From SpSt-600 sp042408195 (GTDB taxonomy: Bacteria > Chloroflexota > Anaerolineae > SpSt-600): DNA of 64,000 bases. A model generated the notes under the pieces. That model ran no database searches. It was not told the DNA's origin and worked only from the letters and a program-made list of their open reading frames with translations. The DNA is taken from positions 1-64,000 of the forward strand of contig JBHOQL010000107.1 of assembly GCA_042408195.1 (NCBI GenBank). Reading direction: 5' to 3'. Positions 1 to 8,232 of the stretch are shown in pieces (positions within the stretch are counted from its first letter, which is position 1; each line of letters starts with the position of its first letter). The translations under genes and the position numbers were made by a program.

Positions 1-187
1 AGAAGCTCCCCCCCGAGGAGGGTGAGAGGCTCCGGGGTAAAATTCTGGGGGGAGTGTGCATAGCTTATCCCCTGCCCGAGTCTAACTTATGAGTTGTCTC
101 TTCCGAACCTTCTATTTTGGCGATCCTAAAAGCCTTCATTACGGAGGCTTGCAAAGAGGTGCGAGGGCCTTAACCCGCTGCATCACT

Positions 188-792
188 GGGGGTCCAGGGG
201 GCTGCCCCCTGGCAGGGGGCTTGGGGGATGTGCCCCCAAAGAACTTTAAATGGGGGCAACCCGCTACCTCCAGCAACACGCCCACGAGGGGAATCCTAAA
301 CCAAAGCAAACCCGAAGCCCACGGGGAGGGCAAAATCAAAGGATGCAGGGGCTTGCCCCCGTCAGGGGGTATGGGAGATGTGCCCTCGGAAAACAAACAA
401 GGGAACAGAGGCCCAACCCTTACCGTCACCCGCGAGTGGGGCCCTAAACCAAAGCAAACCCGAAGCCCACGGGGGTGGGCAAAAATGGGGGTCCAGGGGG
501 CCTAAGCCCTCCGGCAGGAGGTCCGGGGGATGTGCCCCCAAAGAACCTTAAATGAGGGCAAGCCGTTACCTCCAGCAACCCGCCCACGAGGGGGATCCTA
601 AACCACAGCAAACCCAAAGCCCACGGGGGCGGGCAAAAATGAGGGGTCCAGGGGGCTTGCCCCCTGGCAGGGGGTTTGGGGGATGTACCCCCAGAGAACT
701 CCAAACGGGGGCAAGCCGCTGCCTCCAGCAACCCGCCCACGAGGGAGACCCTAAACCATGGCAAACCCAAAGCCCACGGGGGTGGGCAGAAT
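188..792. repeat. Four tandem degenerate ~150-bp G/C hairpin repeats
   Basis: Four consecutive units start near 188, 342, 486 and 640. Each has the same order: a G/C hairpin (in unit 4 CCAGGGGGC at 648-656 pairs with GCCCCCTGG at 659-667), a second hairpin of the GGGGG/CCCCC type, a CTCCAGCAAC-like stretch, a CCCACGAGGG box, and a closing box containing CCTAAACCA and AAGCCCACGGGGG. Units differ by scattered substitutions and small indels, so the array is old. Open frames across it change with every indel and look like translation of the repeat rather than genes. A more decayed cluster with the same closing box lies at 35140-35625. Function is unknown. Bases 1-187 hold no gene I can support. 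Confidence 0.8.
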
Positions 793-801
793 TAAATGCA
801 A

Positions 802-820
802 GGCGGGCTTCAGGCCCGCC
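802..820 (-). terminator. Hairpin terminator after serA
   Basis: A 7-bp G/C stem (GGCGGGC with GCCCGCC) with a 5-nt loop lies about 20 bases beyond the serA stop codon. On the minus strand it is followed by TTGCATTTAATT. It probably ends the trpB-aminotransferase-serA transcript. The T tract is weak. Confidence 0.5.
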
Positions 821-839
821 GCGCTTAGAGTTTCCCAAT

Positions 840-1763
840 CTAAGCCTTGCCCCAGCTCTGTAGAACTTCCAGCACCTTTCTGGCCACTTCCAAGGAGGCC
901 ATGGCTTGAGCTTCCCGGGTTGAAGCACCTATGTGAGGAGTTAAGATAACCCGATTGCTCCTAAGCAATGGACTATTAAGCGGCGGCTCCTTCTCAAAGA
1001 CATCAAGGGCAGCCCCAGCTATGTGACCCTCTTCGAGGGCTCTGGCCAAAGCCTCCTCGTCCACTACCCCACCGCGTGCAGTATTAATGAGGTAGGCGGT
1101 TGGCTTCATTAAGCATATTTCGGCCCAGCCGATCATCCCCTTAGTCTGAGGAGTCAAAGGCACGTGGATGGATACGAAGTCCGAGCTCCTTAGAAGCTCC
1201 TCCAAAGGTACAAGAGCCACCCCGAGGCGAGAAGCGGTTTCCGGAGAGACAAAAGGATCAGTGGCTATGACCTTCATTTCCAGTGCCAAGGCTCTTCTGG
1301 CCAAAGCGGTCCCTATTCGGCCGAGACCTATTATCCCCAGAGTTTTCCCCTGGAGCAGAACCCCCACGAAAGAGTGTTTCTCCCAAAGCCCTCCCTTCAC
1401 GGAAAGATGGGCTTGAGGGATGCAGCGAGCCAGGGAGAGCATGAGACCGAGAGTCAATTCCGCTACAGCCACGGCCACGCTCTCCCCGGCATTTACCACT
1501 GCAACCCCTTTTCTTCGGGCAGCCTCCAAGTCTATGTTATCGAGCCCAGCCCCGGCCCTGGCTATAACCTTGAGCCTCTGTCCAGCTCTTATGACCTCCT
1601 CGGTAACTCTAGTCCTGCTCCTCACAATTAGGGCATCGTAAGAACTGATGGCGTTGGCCAGATCGCGAGGCGAAAGCAGGGGTTTGTAGTCCACCCTTGA
1701 TTTCTGCCGTAGTAGCGCAATTCCCTCTTCAGCAATGGGTTCTGTTATCAGCACTTCAAACAT
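840..1763 (-). CDS. serA: D-3-phosphoglycerate dehydrogenase (short form)
   Basis: NAD-dependent 2-hydroxyacid dehydrogenase, 307 residues, most likely oxidising 3-phosphoglycerate in the first step of serine synthesis. The Rossmann motif GLGRIG is at residues 146-151. Catalytic Arg230 sits in NTARGG, the acid near 257-259 in DVFEKEP, and His277 in TPHIGAS. It ends right after the substrate domain and lacks the ACT or ASB domains of longer SerA forms, so serine feedback through an ACT domain is unlikely. Its start overlaps the upstream aminotransferase stop by 16 bases, which implies translational coupling. Last gene of the T-box-controlled operon. Another 2-hydroxyacid dehydrogenase specificity is possible, but the transaminase neighbour favours SerA. 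Confidence 0.87.
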   Translation of the reverse strand: MFEVLITEPIAEEGIALLRQKSRVDYKPLLSPRDLANAISSYDALIVRSRTRVTEEVIRAGQRLKVIARAGAGLDNIDLEAARRKGVAVVNAGESVAVAVAELTLGLMLSLARCIPQAHLSVKGGLWEKHSFVGVLLQGKTLGIIGLGRIGTALARRALALEMKVIATDPFVSPETASRLGVALVPLEELLRSSDFVSIHVPLTPQTKGMIGWAEICLMKPTAYLINTARGGVVDEEALARALEEGHIAGAALDVFEKEPPLNSPLLRSNRVILTPHIGASTREAQAMASLEVARKVLEVLQSWGKA

Positions 1764-2842
1764 AGCAACACCTTTCCTAGGGCTTCAATAACTTGTGCCA
1801 TCTCCTCCTTGGCGACCCGGCCGATGTGAGCGATGCGGATGATTTTGCCCTTAAGTTCCCCCTGCCCCCCGGCCACTACGATGCCGTGCTCTTCCCGCAA
1901 GCGCCTGATGATTTCCTCTGCCCTCAGCCCCTCAGGGACCCTAACAGCCGTGACTGTATCCGAAGCCCACCTTTCGTCAGGGAAAAGAGCAAGTTCGAGG
2001 GATTTTACTCCCTGGCGGGTGAACTCGGCCATTTCCCGGTGGCGGGCGAACACCCTTCCCAAACCTTCCTCTCTGATGAGCTTAAGGGATTCCCTCAGGC
2101 CGAAGAGCACGCTCAAAGCGGGGGTGAAAGGTGTTTGTCCGCGCTCGGCATATTCTTTCGCCTTCTTGAAATCCCAGTAGAACCGGGGGAGAGAAGCCTT
2201 CTCGCATGCTTCCCAAGCTCTCGGACTTACGCTTACGATGGCTAGACCTGGAGGGGCCATAAGAGCTTTCTGGGAGGCCGTCACCACCAAATCGCACCCC
2301 CACTCATCTGGGCGCAGGTCTATGGCTCCCAGTGAGCTCACGGCATCCACAAGGATCAGGGGAGGCTCTTCAACGGAACGGGCAGCTGCGGCTATAGCCT
2401 TTAGGTCGTTAGTTACACCTGTAGAGGTTTCGTTGTGGGTGACCAGAAGGGCCTTGCAGGGCTGAGCCCTCAGCAGGGCTTTCCTGACTTCTTCCGGGTC
2501 GGCTCCAAAGCCGGGAGGGAAGCGTATGGGTATGGCTTCCAGGCCGAGAGCCCTGGCCATTTCATACCATCGCTCTCCGAAGAACCCATTTATCACGGCT
2601 AAAACTCGCTCCCCCGGCGAAAGGACATTTACTAAAGCCGCCTCAAGCCCTCCGGTCCCTGAAGAGGTGAAGATTAGCACATCGTTGCGGGTCTGGAAGA
2701 CGTATTTTAGTCCTGCCGTAACCTCTTCAAACAGGGTGGAGAACTTGGGACCCCGGTGGTCTATCATGTCCCCGGCTATAGCCTCTTTCACTTCCGCAGG
2801 CAGGGGGACTGGGCCAGGTATGCGCAGGTTAAACCCCGACAT
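1748..2842 (-). CDS. Class V aminotransferase (serine/alanine-glyoxylate type)
   Basis: PLP enzyme of 364 residues in the alanine-glyoxylate/serine-pyruvate aminotransferase family. Visible features are SGTGG at 61-65, the cofactor aspartate in VDAVSS (Asp166) and the Schiff-base Lys192 in TASQKAL. Set between trpB and serA, it probably acts as the phosphoserine or serine transaminase of the serine pathway. Members of this family are known to replace SerC in some organisms. The start overlaps the trpB stop by 14 bases and the stop overlaps serA by 16, so the three genes form one translationally coupled unit. The exact amino donor and acceptor cannot be read from sequence. Confidence 0.83.
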   Translation of the reverse strand: MSGFNLRIPGPVPLPAEVKEAIAGDMIDHRGPKFSTLFEEVTAGLKYVFQTRNDVLIFTSSGTGGLEAALVNVLSPGERVLAVINGFFGERWYEMARALGLEAIPIRFPPGFGADPEEVRKALLRAQPCKALLVTHNETSTGVTNDLKAIAAAARSVEEPPLILVDAVSSLGAIDLRPDEWGCDLVVTASQKALMAPPGLAIVSVSPRAWEACEKASLPRFYWDFKKAKEYAERGQTPFTPALSVLFGLRESLKLIREEGLGRVFARHREMAEFTRQGVKSLELALFPDERWASDTVTAVRVPEGLRAEEIIRRLREEHGIVVAGGQGELKGKIIRIAHIGRVAKEEMAQVIEALGKVLLCLKC

Positions 2843-4205
2843 TTTTACTCTCTACTAAGGGTAGGTATTCCAGAGCTTCTCTGACCTTCTCGGCCGGATA
2901 TTCATAATCGGGCAACTTGCCGCTCAGGTATTCTTCGTAGGCGGCTAGGTCAAAGTGGCCATGGCCCGAGAAATTGAAGAGGATCACCCGCTTTTCGCCG
3001 GCCTCCCTTGCCTTTATGGCCTCATCTATAGCCGCCTTCACGGCGTGAGCAGTTTCAGGTGCGGGTAGGAAGCCCTCTGCCCTGGCAAACTGCACTGCGG
3101 CTTCAAAGACAGCGTTCTGAGGGTAAGCTACGGCTTCGATGTAACCACCGCTGTAAAGGGCACAGATGATGGGTGCCATTCCGTGGTAGCGCAATCCTCC
3201 AGCGTGTATCCCGGGAGGGATGAATTTGTGACCCAAAGTGTACATCTTCAGGAGAGGCGTAGTGCCGGCTGTGTCGCCGAAATCGTAAGTGTAAATCCCT
3301 TTGGTTAGAGAAGGACAGGCGGTGGGCTCAACAGCCAGAAAGCGAGTCCCAAGGTTGCGGCTCAAGCTCTCCCTCATGAATGGAAAGGCCAGCCCAGCAA
3401 AATTGGAGCCACCTCCCACGCACCCGATCACGACATCGGGGAATTCTCCGGCCATCTCCATCTGCTGGAGAGCTTCTTCGCCGATCACCGTTTGGTGCAG
3501 GAGGACGTGATTGAGGACACTGCCCAGGGAATATTTAGTGTCATCGTGACTAGCGGCATCCTCCACTGCCTCGCTTATAGCTATCCCAAGGGAGCCTGGA
3601 GAGTCGGGATCCTGCTCCAGGATCTGGCGGCCGGCGTGGGTATCGGTGCTTGGGCTCGGCACAACGTTAGCTCCCCAGGTTTCCATGAGGATGCGGCGGT
3701 AAGGTTTCTGCCTGTAACTTATCTTGACCATGTAAACCTTGCACTCAAGACCGAAGAGCCTGCATCCAAAGGCCAGAGCGCTACCCCATTGACCGGCCCC
3801 TGTCTCAGTGGTGAGCCTTTTAACCCCTTCAGCTTTGTTGTAATAAGCCTGGGCTACAGCGGTGTTGGGCTTGTGACTTCCAGGAGGGCTTCCTCCTTCA
3901 TATTTGTAATAGATGTGGGCTGGAGTATCTAGGGCCCTTTCCAACCGTCGAGCTCTGTAGAGGGGGGTGGGCCTCCACAGCTTGTAGACGTTTCGGACCG
4001 GTTCGGGGATTTCAATAAATCTTTCTTTGCTGACCTCTTGCTGGATCAGGGCCATAGGGAATAGGGGGGCCAAATCGTCGGGCTTTACGGGCTGTTTCGT
4101 GGCGGGATGGATTACAGGGGGCAGAGGAACTGGCAGGTCTGGAATAATGTTATACCAGGCTTTGGGCAAAGCACTTTCGTCCAGGATAATTTTAAGCCTT
4201 TCCAT
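2829..4205 (-). CDS. trpB: Tryptophan synthase beta-like protein (TrpB2)
   Basis: PLP enzyme joining indole and serine to give tryptophan. I place the start at the ATG ending at 4205 because AAGGAGGTG lies just upstream (4211-4219). An in-frame extension further upstream would run through the T-box terminator and is not real. This gives 458 residues, the length of the TrpB2 class rather than the ~400 of TrpB1. The PLP lysine is Lys112 in GSHKPNTA, and the phosphate-binding loop CVGGGSN is present. No trpA is adjacent, as is common for TrpB2. Control by a T-box with a UGG specifier supports tryptophan synthesis. The serine genes downstream would supply its co-substrate. Confidence 0.9.
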   Translation of the reverse strand: MERLKIILDESALPKAWYNIIPDLPVPLPPVIHPATKQPVKPDDLAPLFPMALIQQEVSKERFIEIPEPVRNVYKLWRPTPLYRARRLERALDTPAHIYYKYEGGSPPGSHKPNTAVAQAYYNKAEGVKRLTTETGAGQWGSALAFGCRLFGLECKVYMVKISYRQKPYRRILMETWGANVVPSPSTDTHAGRQILEQDPDSPGSLGIAISEAVEDAASHDDTKYSLGSVLNHVLLHQTVIGEEALQQMEMAGEFPDVVIGCVGGGSNFAGLAFPFMRESLSRNLGTRFLAVEPTACPSLTKGIYTYDFGDTAGTTPLLKMYTLGHKFIPPGIHAGGLRYHGMAPIICALYSGGYIEAVAYPQNAVFEAAVQFARAEGFLPAPETAHAVKAAIDEAIKAREAGEKRVILFNFSGHGHFDLAAYEEYLSGKLPDYEYPAEKVREALEYLPLVESKNVGV

Positions 4206-4229
4206 TTTTACACCTCCTTGTAAGTGATA

Positions 4230-4260
4230 AAACAAAAAACCCGTCCCTTTCCGGGACGGG
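4230..4260 (-). terminator. T-box attenuator terminator
   Basis: CCCGTCCC and GGGACGGG form an 8-bp perfect stem (4240-4260) with a GGAAA loop, followed on the minus strand by TTTTTTGTTTT. It lies between the T-box element and the trpB ribosome binding site, where the conditional terminator of such leaders is expected. Confidence 0.92.
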
Positions 4261-4525
4261 TTTTCATCCGCGGTGCCACCCCGCTTGAGCTGGCCCCAGT
4301 TAAAAGCCAGCCCCACTCTTTCGCGGACACGTGGCCATCAGGCCAGATGCCCTCAGCCCTGGTAACGGTGGCGCCTCCGGCTTAGCATACTAGGGAAAGC
4401 CTAAAGGGCTTTCCCGTTCCTCCTTGCGGCTCCCGGGCCCATTCAGCGCCCGCGAAGGTACTGGGCTCTCACCTTACCCCAGCTCTCTGGACCCCCGCCC
4501 TGGCGCCTACTCCACCCGTTCACAG
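4230..4525 (-). promoter_or_regulatory. T-box riboswitch leader, probable tRNA-Trp specifier
   Basis: Read on the minus strand, the leader has the T-box element GGGGTGGCACCGCGG (about 4268-4286) just before an intrinsic terminator. Stem I landmarks lie upstream: GAGTAGG near the start, AGAGAG and GGTGAGAGCC. The specifier region reads GAATGGGCCCGGGAGC, where UGG (4441-4439) follows GAA and precedes the purine-rich 3' side of the loop, as in tryptophan T-boxes. UGG is the only Trp codon and the controlled gene is trpB. Known mechanism: uncharged tRNA pairs with the specifier and the T-box bulge, stabilising the antiterminator. The specifier register is inferred by eye. Confidence 0.9.
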
Positions 4526-4547
4526 CCTTTAAAAATTTTAAGCTTTA

Positions 4548-4621
4548 TGCCTCCGGCAGGACTCGAACCTGCAGCCCGCGGATTAAGAGTCCGCTGCTCT
4601 ACCAGCTTGAGCTACGGAGGC
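4548..4621 (-). tRNA. tRNA-Lys (anticodon CTT)
   Basis: Cloverleaf on the minus strand. The acceptor stem GCCTCCG/CGGAGGC is perfect, the D arm contains AGCTCAAGCTGGTAGAGC, the anticodon stem GCGGA/TCCGC encloses loop CTCTTAA with anticodon CTT (reads AAG), and the T arm has GGTTCGAGTCC. The discriminator base is A and CCA is not encoded. It lies about 10-20 bases before the T-box leader on the same strand with no obvious terminator between, so the two are probably co-transcribed and the tRNA processed out. Confidence 0.96.
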
Positions 4622-4635
4622 TTTAACTTGTAAAA

Positions 4636-4664
4636 ATTATATATGCCATTTTCTTGGCTGTCAA
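4636..4664 (-). promoter_or_regulatory. Consensus sigma-70 type promoter for tRNA-Lys/T-box operon
   Basis: Minus strand: perfect TTGACA (4664-4659), 17-base spacer, perfect TATAAT (4641-4636). Transcription would begin about 8 bases before the tRNA. No separate good promoter is visible between the tRNA and the T-box. Confidence 0.88.
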
Positions 4665-4820
4665 ATCTTCATTTCTCACTATGGTGCGATTACGGCAAAG
4701 AATTGTCTTCAGAGGCGGGCTTTTCTGGCCCCGGCCCGCCAGACCAGCGGCTGGGGAAAACCTTCCCGACGGCCACTCCACCTGACCGCCCTTCCCGCTC
4801 ACGCCCTGTGGCCCGCCTGC

Positions 4821-4891
4821 GCTCCCTTTCAGCCTTCCAGACCGGCCCTCCCGCCGCCAGAGGGAAACTTCCACCCTCCGGCGGCCCAACG
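4821..4891 (+). repeat. 71-bp direct repeat, copy A (left of subtilase cassette)
   Basis: Aligns without gaps to 7795-7865, with about nine substitutions over 71 bases by eye. It begins GCTCCCTTTCAGCCTTCC and ends GGCGGCCCAACG. It lies about 20 bases beyond the subtilase stop. The surrounding G+C-rich stretch (4700-4912) has no supportable gene. Confidence 0.75.
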
Positions 4892-4912
4892 AGTAGCACC
4901 ACCCGCGGAGCC

Positions 4913-6829
4913 TCAACGCTTCGCATTTAACTCCCGCCAGGCATCACGAACGTCCCACCCAACAAACCGTCTTATCTGAAGTGTTTGCTGTACTTCCGCT
5001 AGATCAGAGCGTAGTTGAGAGCTCCCTCGGTCCATCAGCCCGGCGATAACACCCTCCAGCACTTCAGCTTGCTCGGAGGTCAAAATCGCTTGCTTATCGG
5101 GAATGGAGTCCGGATAGGTCAGGGCTTGGAACAACGGCAACCATTGTTTCAATGCCAGGCGGGTCTGTGACCGGAATTGTTCATCAAACGCCAAGATCAA
5201 AGCTGTTTCAAAGCGGTGACGCTGGTAAAGCGTGATCCAATGTCGCCCAATTGGGCTCTGTGCTAAGACTTTATCCCGGAAGGCTTGCAGAAGGCGAAGG
5301 TCATCGGATTCGGTGCGTTCTCCAGATAATACGATCTCGGCAGCACACGCTGGCGGGCAGTCTGGCTCACTGCTACAGTCGTCTTGTGGTGCAGAAACTT
5401 GGCCCACAAATGAGATGCTCAATGCACGATAGGCATTTAGCCGTCCGAATTTTGTACGCATCTTTAACACAAGTGGCAGATAGACCTTGTGTGACAAGTC
5501 CGCGAGCTGCAATCCCTTTAAGTTAGCGGTTGAGGATGCATCTTTTAAAGTTGTCGTACTAGGCAAATCATCGGCTGAGTGATACAGGATCCACCAAACC
5601 TGAACGTTAGTTAGAGTAGGACGAGCTGACCATACCAAGCCGGCTACACCAGATACATGCGGCGCTGCTGCCGATGTCCCGCTGGCCGTGCGATACCCTC
5701 CGCCACGGTCAAGGCTATACACGTCTTTGCCGGGTGCTAAGATATCCAGTGCTGGGCTTCGGTTAGAAAAGTCAGCTTCTTGATCTCGGTGGTCACTGGC
5801 TCCGACGGACATAACTCGTGGAGAAGATGCCGGGTAACTCAGGCGCTCCTTATCGGAGTCGTTGCCTGAGGCAGCGATCAGCAAACTCCCACGCTCAAAG
5901 GCATAATTGATAGCGCGGGCTACTGTTTGCGAGCACCCGCAGTTAGAAGCATAGCCCAGGCTCATACTAATAATCTTTGCACCTACCTGCGCTGCATATT
6001 GAATGCCTTGAGCCACACTTTCGGCAGAACCTGAGCCGTTAGAGTCAAGCACCTTCACCGGAAGAATCTGGCAGCCCCGGCAGACACCTGCAATACCACG
6101 GGCATTGTTGGTGTTTGCTGCAGCAATACCTGCACAGTACGTGCCGTGACCGTGATCGTCCATTGCGTCGTCGTCATTATTGATGAAATCTTTGTCAATG
6201 TCTGTGCGTACTCGCCCGGTCAATTCGGGGTGATTGTAATCTACACCAGTATCCACGATGGCAATCAATACGGCAGGCTTGCCTTTTTCGATGTCCCAAG
6301 CCTCTGGAGCATCTATATCAGCGTCAGGGGTACCGCCAGTCTGCCCGGTATTGTGCAACGCCCATTGCTTGCTAAAATCTGTGTCATTGGGAAAGTCGGC
6401 TATGCGATAGATTAGATTGGGTTCAGCATAAGCTACGGCTGGATCCTTTCGGTATTCGCTCATTACGGTAAAGATATCTGTCCCAGCGGGAACAGTCAGC
6501 TTGAATACGCCAGCCAGTCCATACTTTATAGCAATGGGATCGGTCGGATCAATTTGCGTGAACACAGGGGAAATTTGTTGGATACTGTATTTCTGGTTTA
6601 ACTGGTCAAGAGAAGCGACGCCTATCTGACCTGGGAATCTCCTCTGACCGGCCAGATTTTGCACCACCTCCGGCTTTAATCCGATGAGAATCTCGTTGGG
6701 AACAAACGCTCCCTCCAGGAGGAGGCTTGGTGCAATACTTGTCCTACTGTCAGAACGGATGCCGGTAGTGAGTAACAGCAAGGACAACCCAGTAATACAT
6801 GTAACCGTTAGTAGAAATTGACGACGCAT
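4913..6829 (-). CDS. Secreted subtilisin-like serine protease (S8) with propeptide
   Basis: 638 residues. An N-terminal signal peptide (hydrophobic 5-24) is followed by an I9/fervidolysin-like propeptide (about 40-143) and the S8 catalytic domain (about 155-420). The triad is Asp193 (IVDTGVD), His228 (HGHGT) and Ser386 (GTSAAAPHVSG), with oxyanion Asn323 (AASGND). The C-terminal 150 residues contain a block (from CAAEIVLSGE to LYQRH) resembling the CFI-box-CTERM domain but without its CFIAT motif; this is from memory of the family. It should be exported and matured by propeptide removal. The ribosome site AAAGGGAGGG precedes the ATG. Only 15 bases separate it from the upstream free-propeptide gene. 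The pair lies between two copies of a 71-bp direct repeat, suggesting an acquired cassette. Confidence 0.92.
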   Translation of the reverse strand: MRRQFLLTVTCITGLSLLLLTTGIRSDSRTSIAPSLLLEGAFVPNEILIGLKPEVVQNLAGQRRFPGQIGVASLDQLNQKYSIQQISPVFTQIDPTDPIAIKYGLAGVFKLTVPAGTDIFTVMSEYRKDPAVAYAEPNLIYRIADFPNDTDFSKQWALHNTGQTGGTPDADIDAPEAWDIEKGKPAVLIAIVDTGVDYNHPELTGRVRTDIDKDFINNDDDAMDDHGHGTYCAGIAAANTNNARGIAGVCRGCQILPVKVLDSNGSGSAESVAQGIQYAAQVGAKIISMSLGYASNCGCSQTVARAINYAFERGSLLIAASGNDSDKERLSYPASSPRVMSVGASDHRDQEADFSNRSPALDILAPGKDVYSLDRGGGYRTASGTSAAAPHVSGVAGLVWSARPTLTNVQVWWILYHSADDLPSTTTLKDASSTANLKGLQLADLSHKVYLPLVLKMRTKFGRLNAYRALSISFVGQVSAPQDDCSSEPDCPPACAAEIVLSGERTESDDLRLLQAFRDKVLAQSPIGRHWITLYQRHRFETALILAFDEQFRSQTRLALKQWLPLFQALTYPDSIPDKQAILTSEQAEVLEGVIAGLMDRGSSQLRSDLAEVQQTLQIRRFVGWDVRDAWRELNAKR

Positions 6830-6844
6830 TGTGAAACCCTCCCT

Positions 6845-7264
6845 TTATTTGATTTCATAGGGCTGGTTAAGTTCCGCATAATCAATATGCGGATCAGATC
6901 GGTAATCCTGGATCATCGCCGCTAGATCGGTGTTCCTCGGGACGACTAATTTATAGATACCAGCTAATCCATAACGAGCAGCGGCTTCGTCATCTGGAGA
7001 TATGTCAGGAAACACGCGTATCATTTGACGAACGCCCCATTTGCGGTTAAGAGAGTCTAATGAAGGAATACCCGTGTTGAATGGGTCTGGTTCCTCAGGG
7101 TGGATCAAGAGTGGGATTGCTTCAGGCTTAAGCGCAATCAGAATCTCACTGCTCGTAGTTTGCGAGGTTGTGCAAGACATCAAGACACCGAAGGCCAGCA
7201 CAACAATAAGGATCACCAAAGACGAAGTCAATAATAAATAGATTACCTTGCTATTGGGTCTCAT
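6845..7264 (-). CDS. Free-standing subtilase-propeptide-like lipoprotein
   Basis: 139 residues. The signal sequence has a plausible lipobox LMSC with Cys31, so the protein is probably lipid-anchored outside the membrane. Residues 38-137 align over their whole length with the propeptide of the adjacent subtilase: both have the EILI-LKPE opening, the RYGLAGIYKL/KYGLAGVFKL block, and the YRSDPHIDYAE/YRKDPAVAYAE end. No catalytic domain follows; the gene stops where the protease domain would start. Known subtilase propeptides act as folding chaperones and tight inhibitors, so this could act in trans on the neighbour. A decayed second protease is less likely because the frame is intact, with AAAGGAG upstream. 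Confidence 0.75.
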   Translation of the reverse strand: MRPNSKVIYLLLTSSLVILIVVLAFGVLMSCTTSQTTSSEILIALKPEAIPLLIHPEEPDPFNTGIPSLDSLNRKWGVRQMIRVFPDISPDDEAAARYGLAGIYKLVVPRNTDLAAMIQDYRSDPHIDYAELNQPYEIK

Positions 7265-7990
7265 TTCTTGTACTCCTTTCCAGCACCGCCCTTCTTCCCA
7301 GCCACCGCCTGCCCTCCCAACAGGCCACGCAGGGAAAACCAGCGCTCCCTTCCTCCCGCTTCCGGCCTTTGCCCAAGTGCCTGTGGTTTCTCTACACTCC
7401 CTTCCAGAGGGCTTCAGGGTTGGAGAAACTGCTTCCCTACGCTCACATCCTCATCGGCACGGACTGCGGGAACTCTGCCCGCCTCCCGTCCCAGCCTTGG
7501 CCGCTCGTCCCGCCCGCATCCTGCGGCCAGACGGCCCTCCCTTCGGCCTGCTTCCCGCCAGATGCTCCCCGCGCTCCTTTTCGGCCTGCGTCAGGGATTC
7601 CCGCCGCCTCCCTGCCAACCGGAGCCCGCCCTTGCCGCCCACATGGGCCGGAGAGATTGCCCTCCCTTTGCCCACACCCTCATCGGCGTGGCCCGCTTCT
7701 ACATCTCGCATCCAAAGACCAGTGGTCTGGGAGAAACTTCCCGCATCCCGTTCCCGTGGGCTCTCTTTCCACCAACTCCCTGCGGCCTCCCCGCGCTCTC
7801 TTTCAGCCTTCCAGACCAGCCCTCCCACCGCCGGAGAGAAACCTTCATCCTCCGACGGCCCAACGGCGCCGAGCTCAACCACTGCGACCGGGCGAGTAAA
7901 ACGAGCGAGGGGAACAATGGGCTGGAGCAAGAGGTTGGGCCACCTCAGCTTTACGCGCACCTTCTGCCTCTCCGCCACACCCCTGCACCT
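7265..7990. other. Gene-free G+C-rich repetitive stretch
   Basis: About 720 bases with long open frames on both strands but no recognisable protein. Composition is extreme (proline, arginine and serine codons in any frame) and a short degenerate motif around GAGAAACTTCC/GAGAAACTGCTTCC recurs, as does CTCATCGGC near 7450 and 7680. It includes copy B of the 71-bp repeat. I regard the overlapping open frames as by-products of G+C-rich repeat DNA. Confidence 0.6.
7795..7865 (+). repeat. 71-bp direct repeat, copy B (right of subtilase cassette)
   Basis: Same orientation as 4821-4891, opening GCTCTCTTTCAGCC and closing GACGGCCCAACG. Together they bracket the subtilase and propeptide genes. The terminal GGCGGCCCAAC recurs once more at about 9430-9440, just upstream of the orphan membrane-protein gene. 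Confidence 0.75.
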
Positions 7991-8031
7991 GTTACGGGAT
8001 GAAATGCTTCGTCTCTACCACCAGCCGATCG

Positions 8032-8232
8032 TTAGGGATAACTGGCTTCTGGAGGGCACGGTCGTCCTCGCAGAAAGTCAGGACAGTAGGCGCACATGTG
8101 GACCGTATCGCCTTGGCGGATAATTTGCTTAATCTCGGTGGGAACTCCGCACCCTGTATGGCCCCGTAGTGCAACGAGCACGAAATAGGTACCATAGTCC
8201 AAGCCTTCCAAGCAACATTCAAGGGGTTTCAC
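8032..8232 (-). CDS. Small Cys-rich protein, unknown function
   Basis: 66 residues from a GTG whose first bases overlap the end of the upstream membrane-protein gene (14-base overlap), with GAGATAGAGAAAG as a possible ribosome site. It carries six cysteines, including a Cys-Cys pair near the start and a CAYC motif with a histidine two residues before it, which suggests a metal site. The middle (YFVLVALRGHTGCG) looks like a beta-strand and turn. A longer-looking alternative frame at 7992-8222 is not convincing. I do not recognise the family. Coupling to the orphan membrane protein is the main reason to believe it. Confidence 0.45.
   Translation of the reverse strand: MKPLECCLEGLDYGTYFVLVALRGHTGCGVPTEIKQIIRQGDTVHMCAYCPDFLRGRPCPPEASYP

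Noticed and set aside
188..792. CRISPR array
   Set aside because: Units are ~150 bp and diverged throughout; there are no short identical repeats with unique spacers, and no cas genes are present.
89..949. Proline/glycine-rich open frames in the repeat array
   Set aside because: They follow the tandem repeat, shift frame with indels and have no start signals.
4206..4316. N-terminal extension of trpB
   Set aside because: It would run through the T-box terminator; the ATG at 4205 with AAGGAGGTG is the credible start.
7268..8123. Several overlapping open frames of up to 291 codons on both strands
   Set aside because: Extreme Pro/Arg/Ser composition in repetitive G+C-rich DNA, no ribosome sites and no homology pattern.
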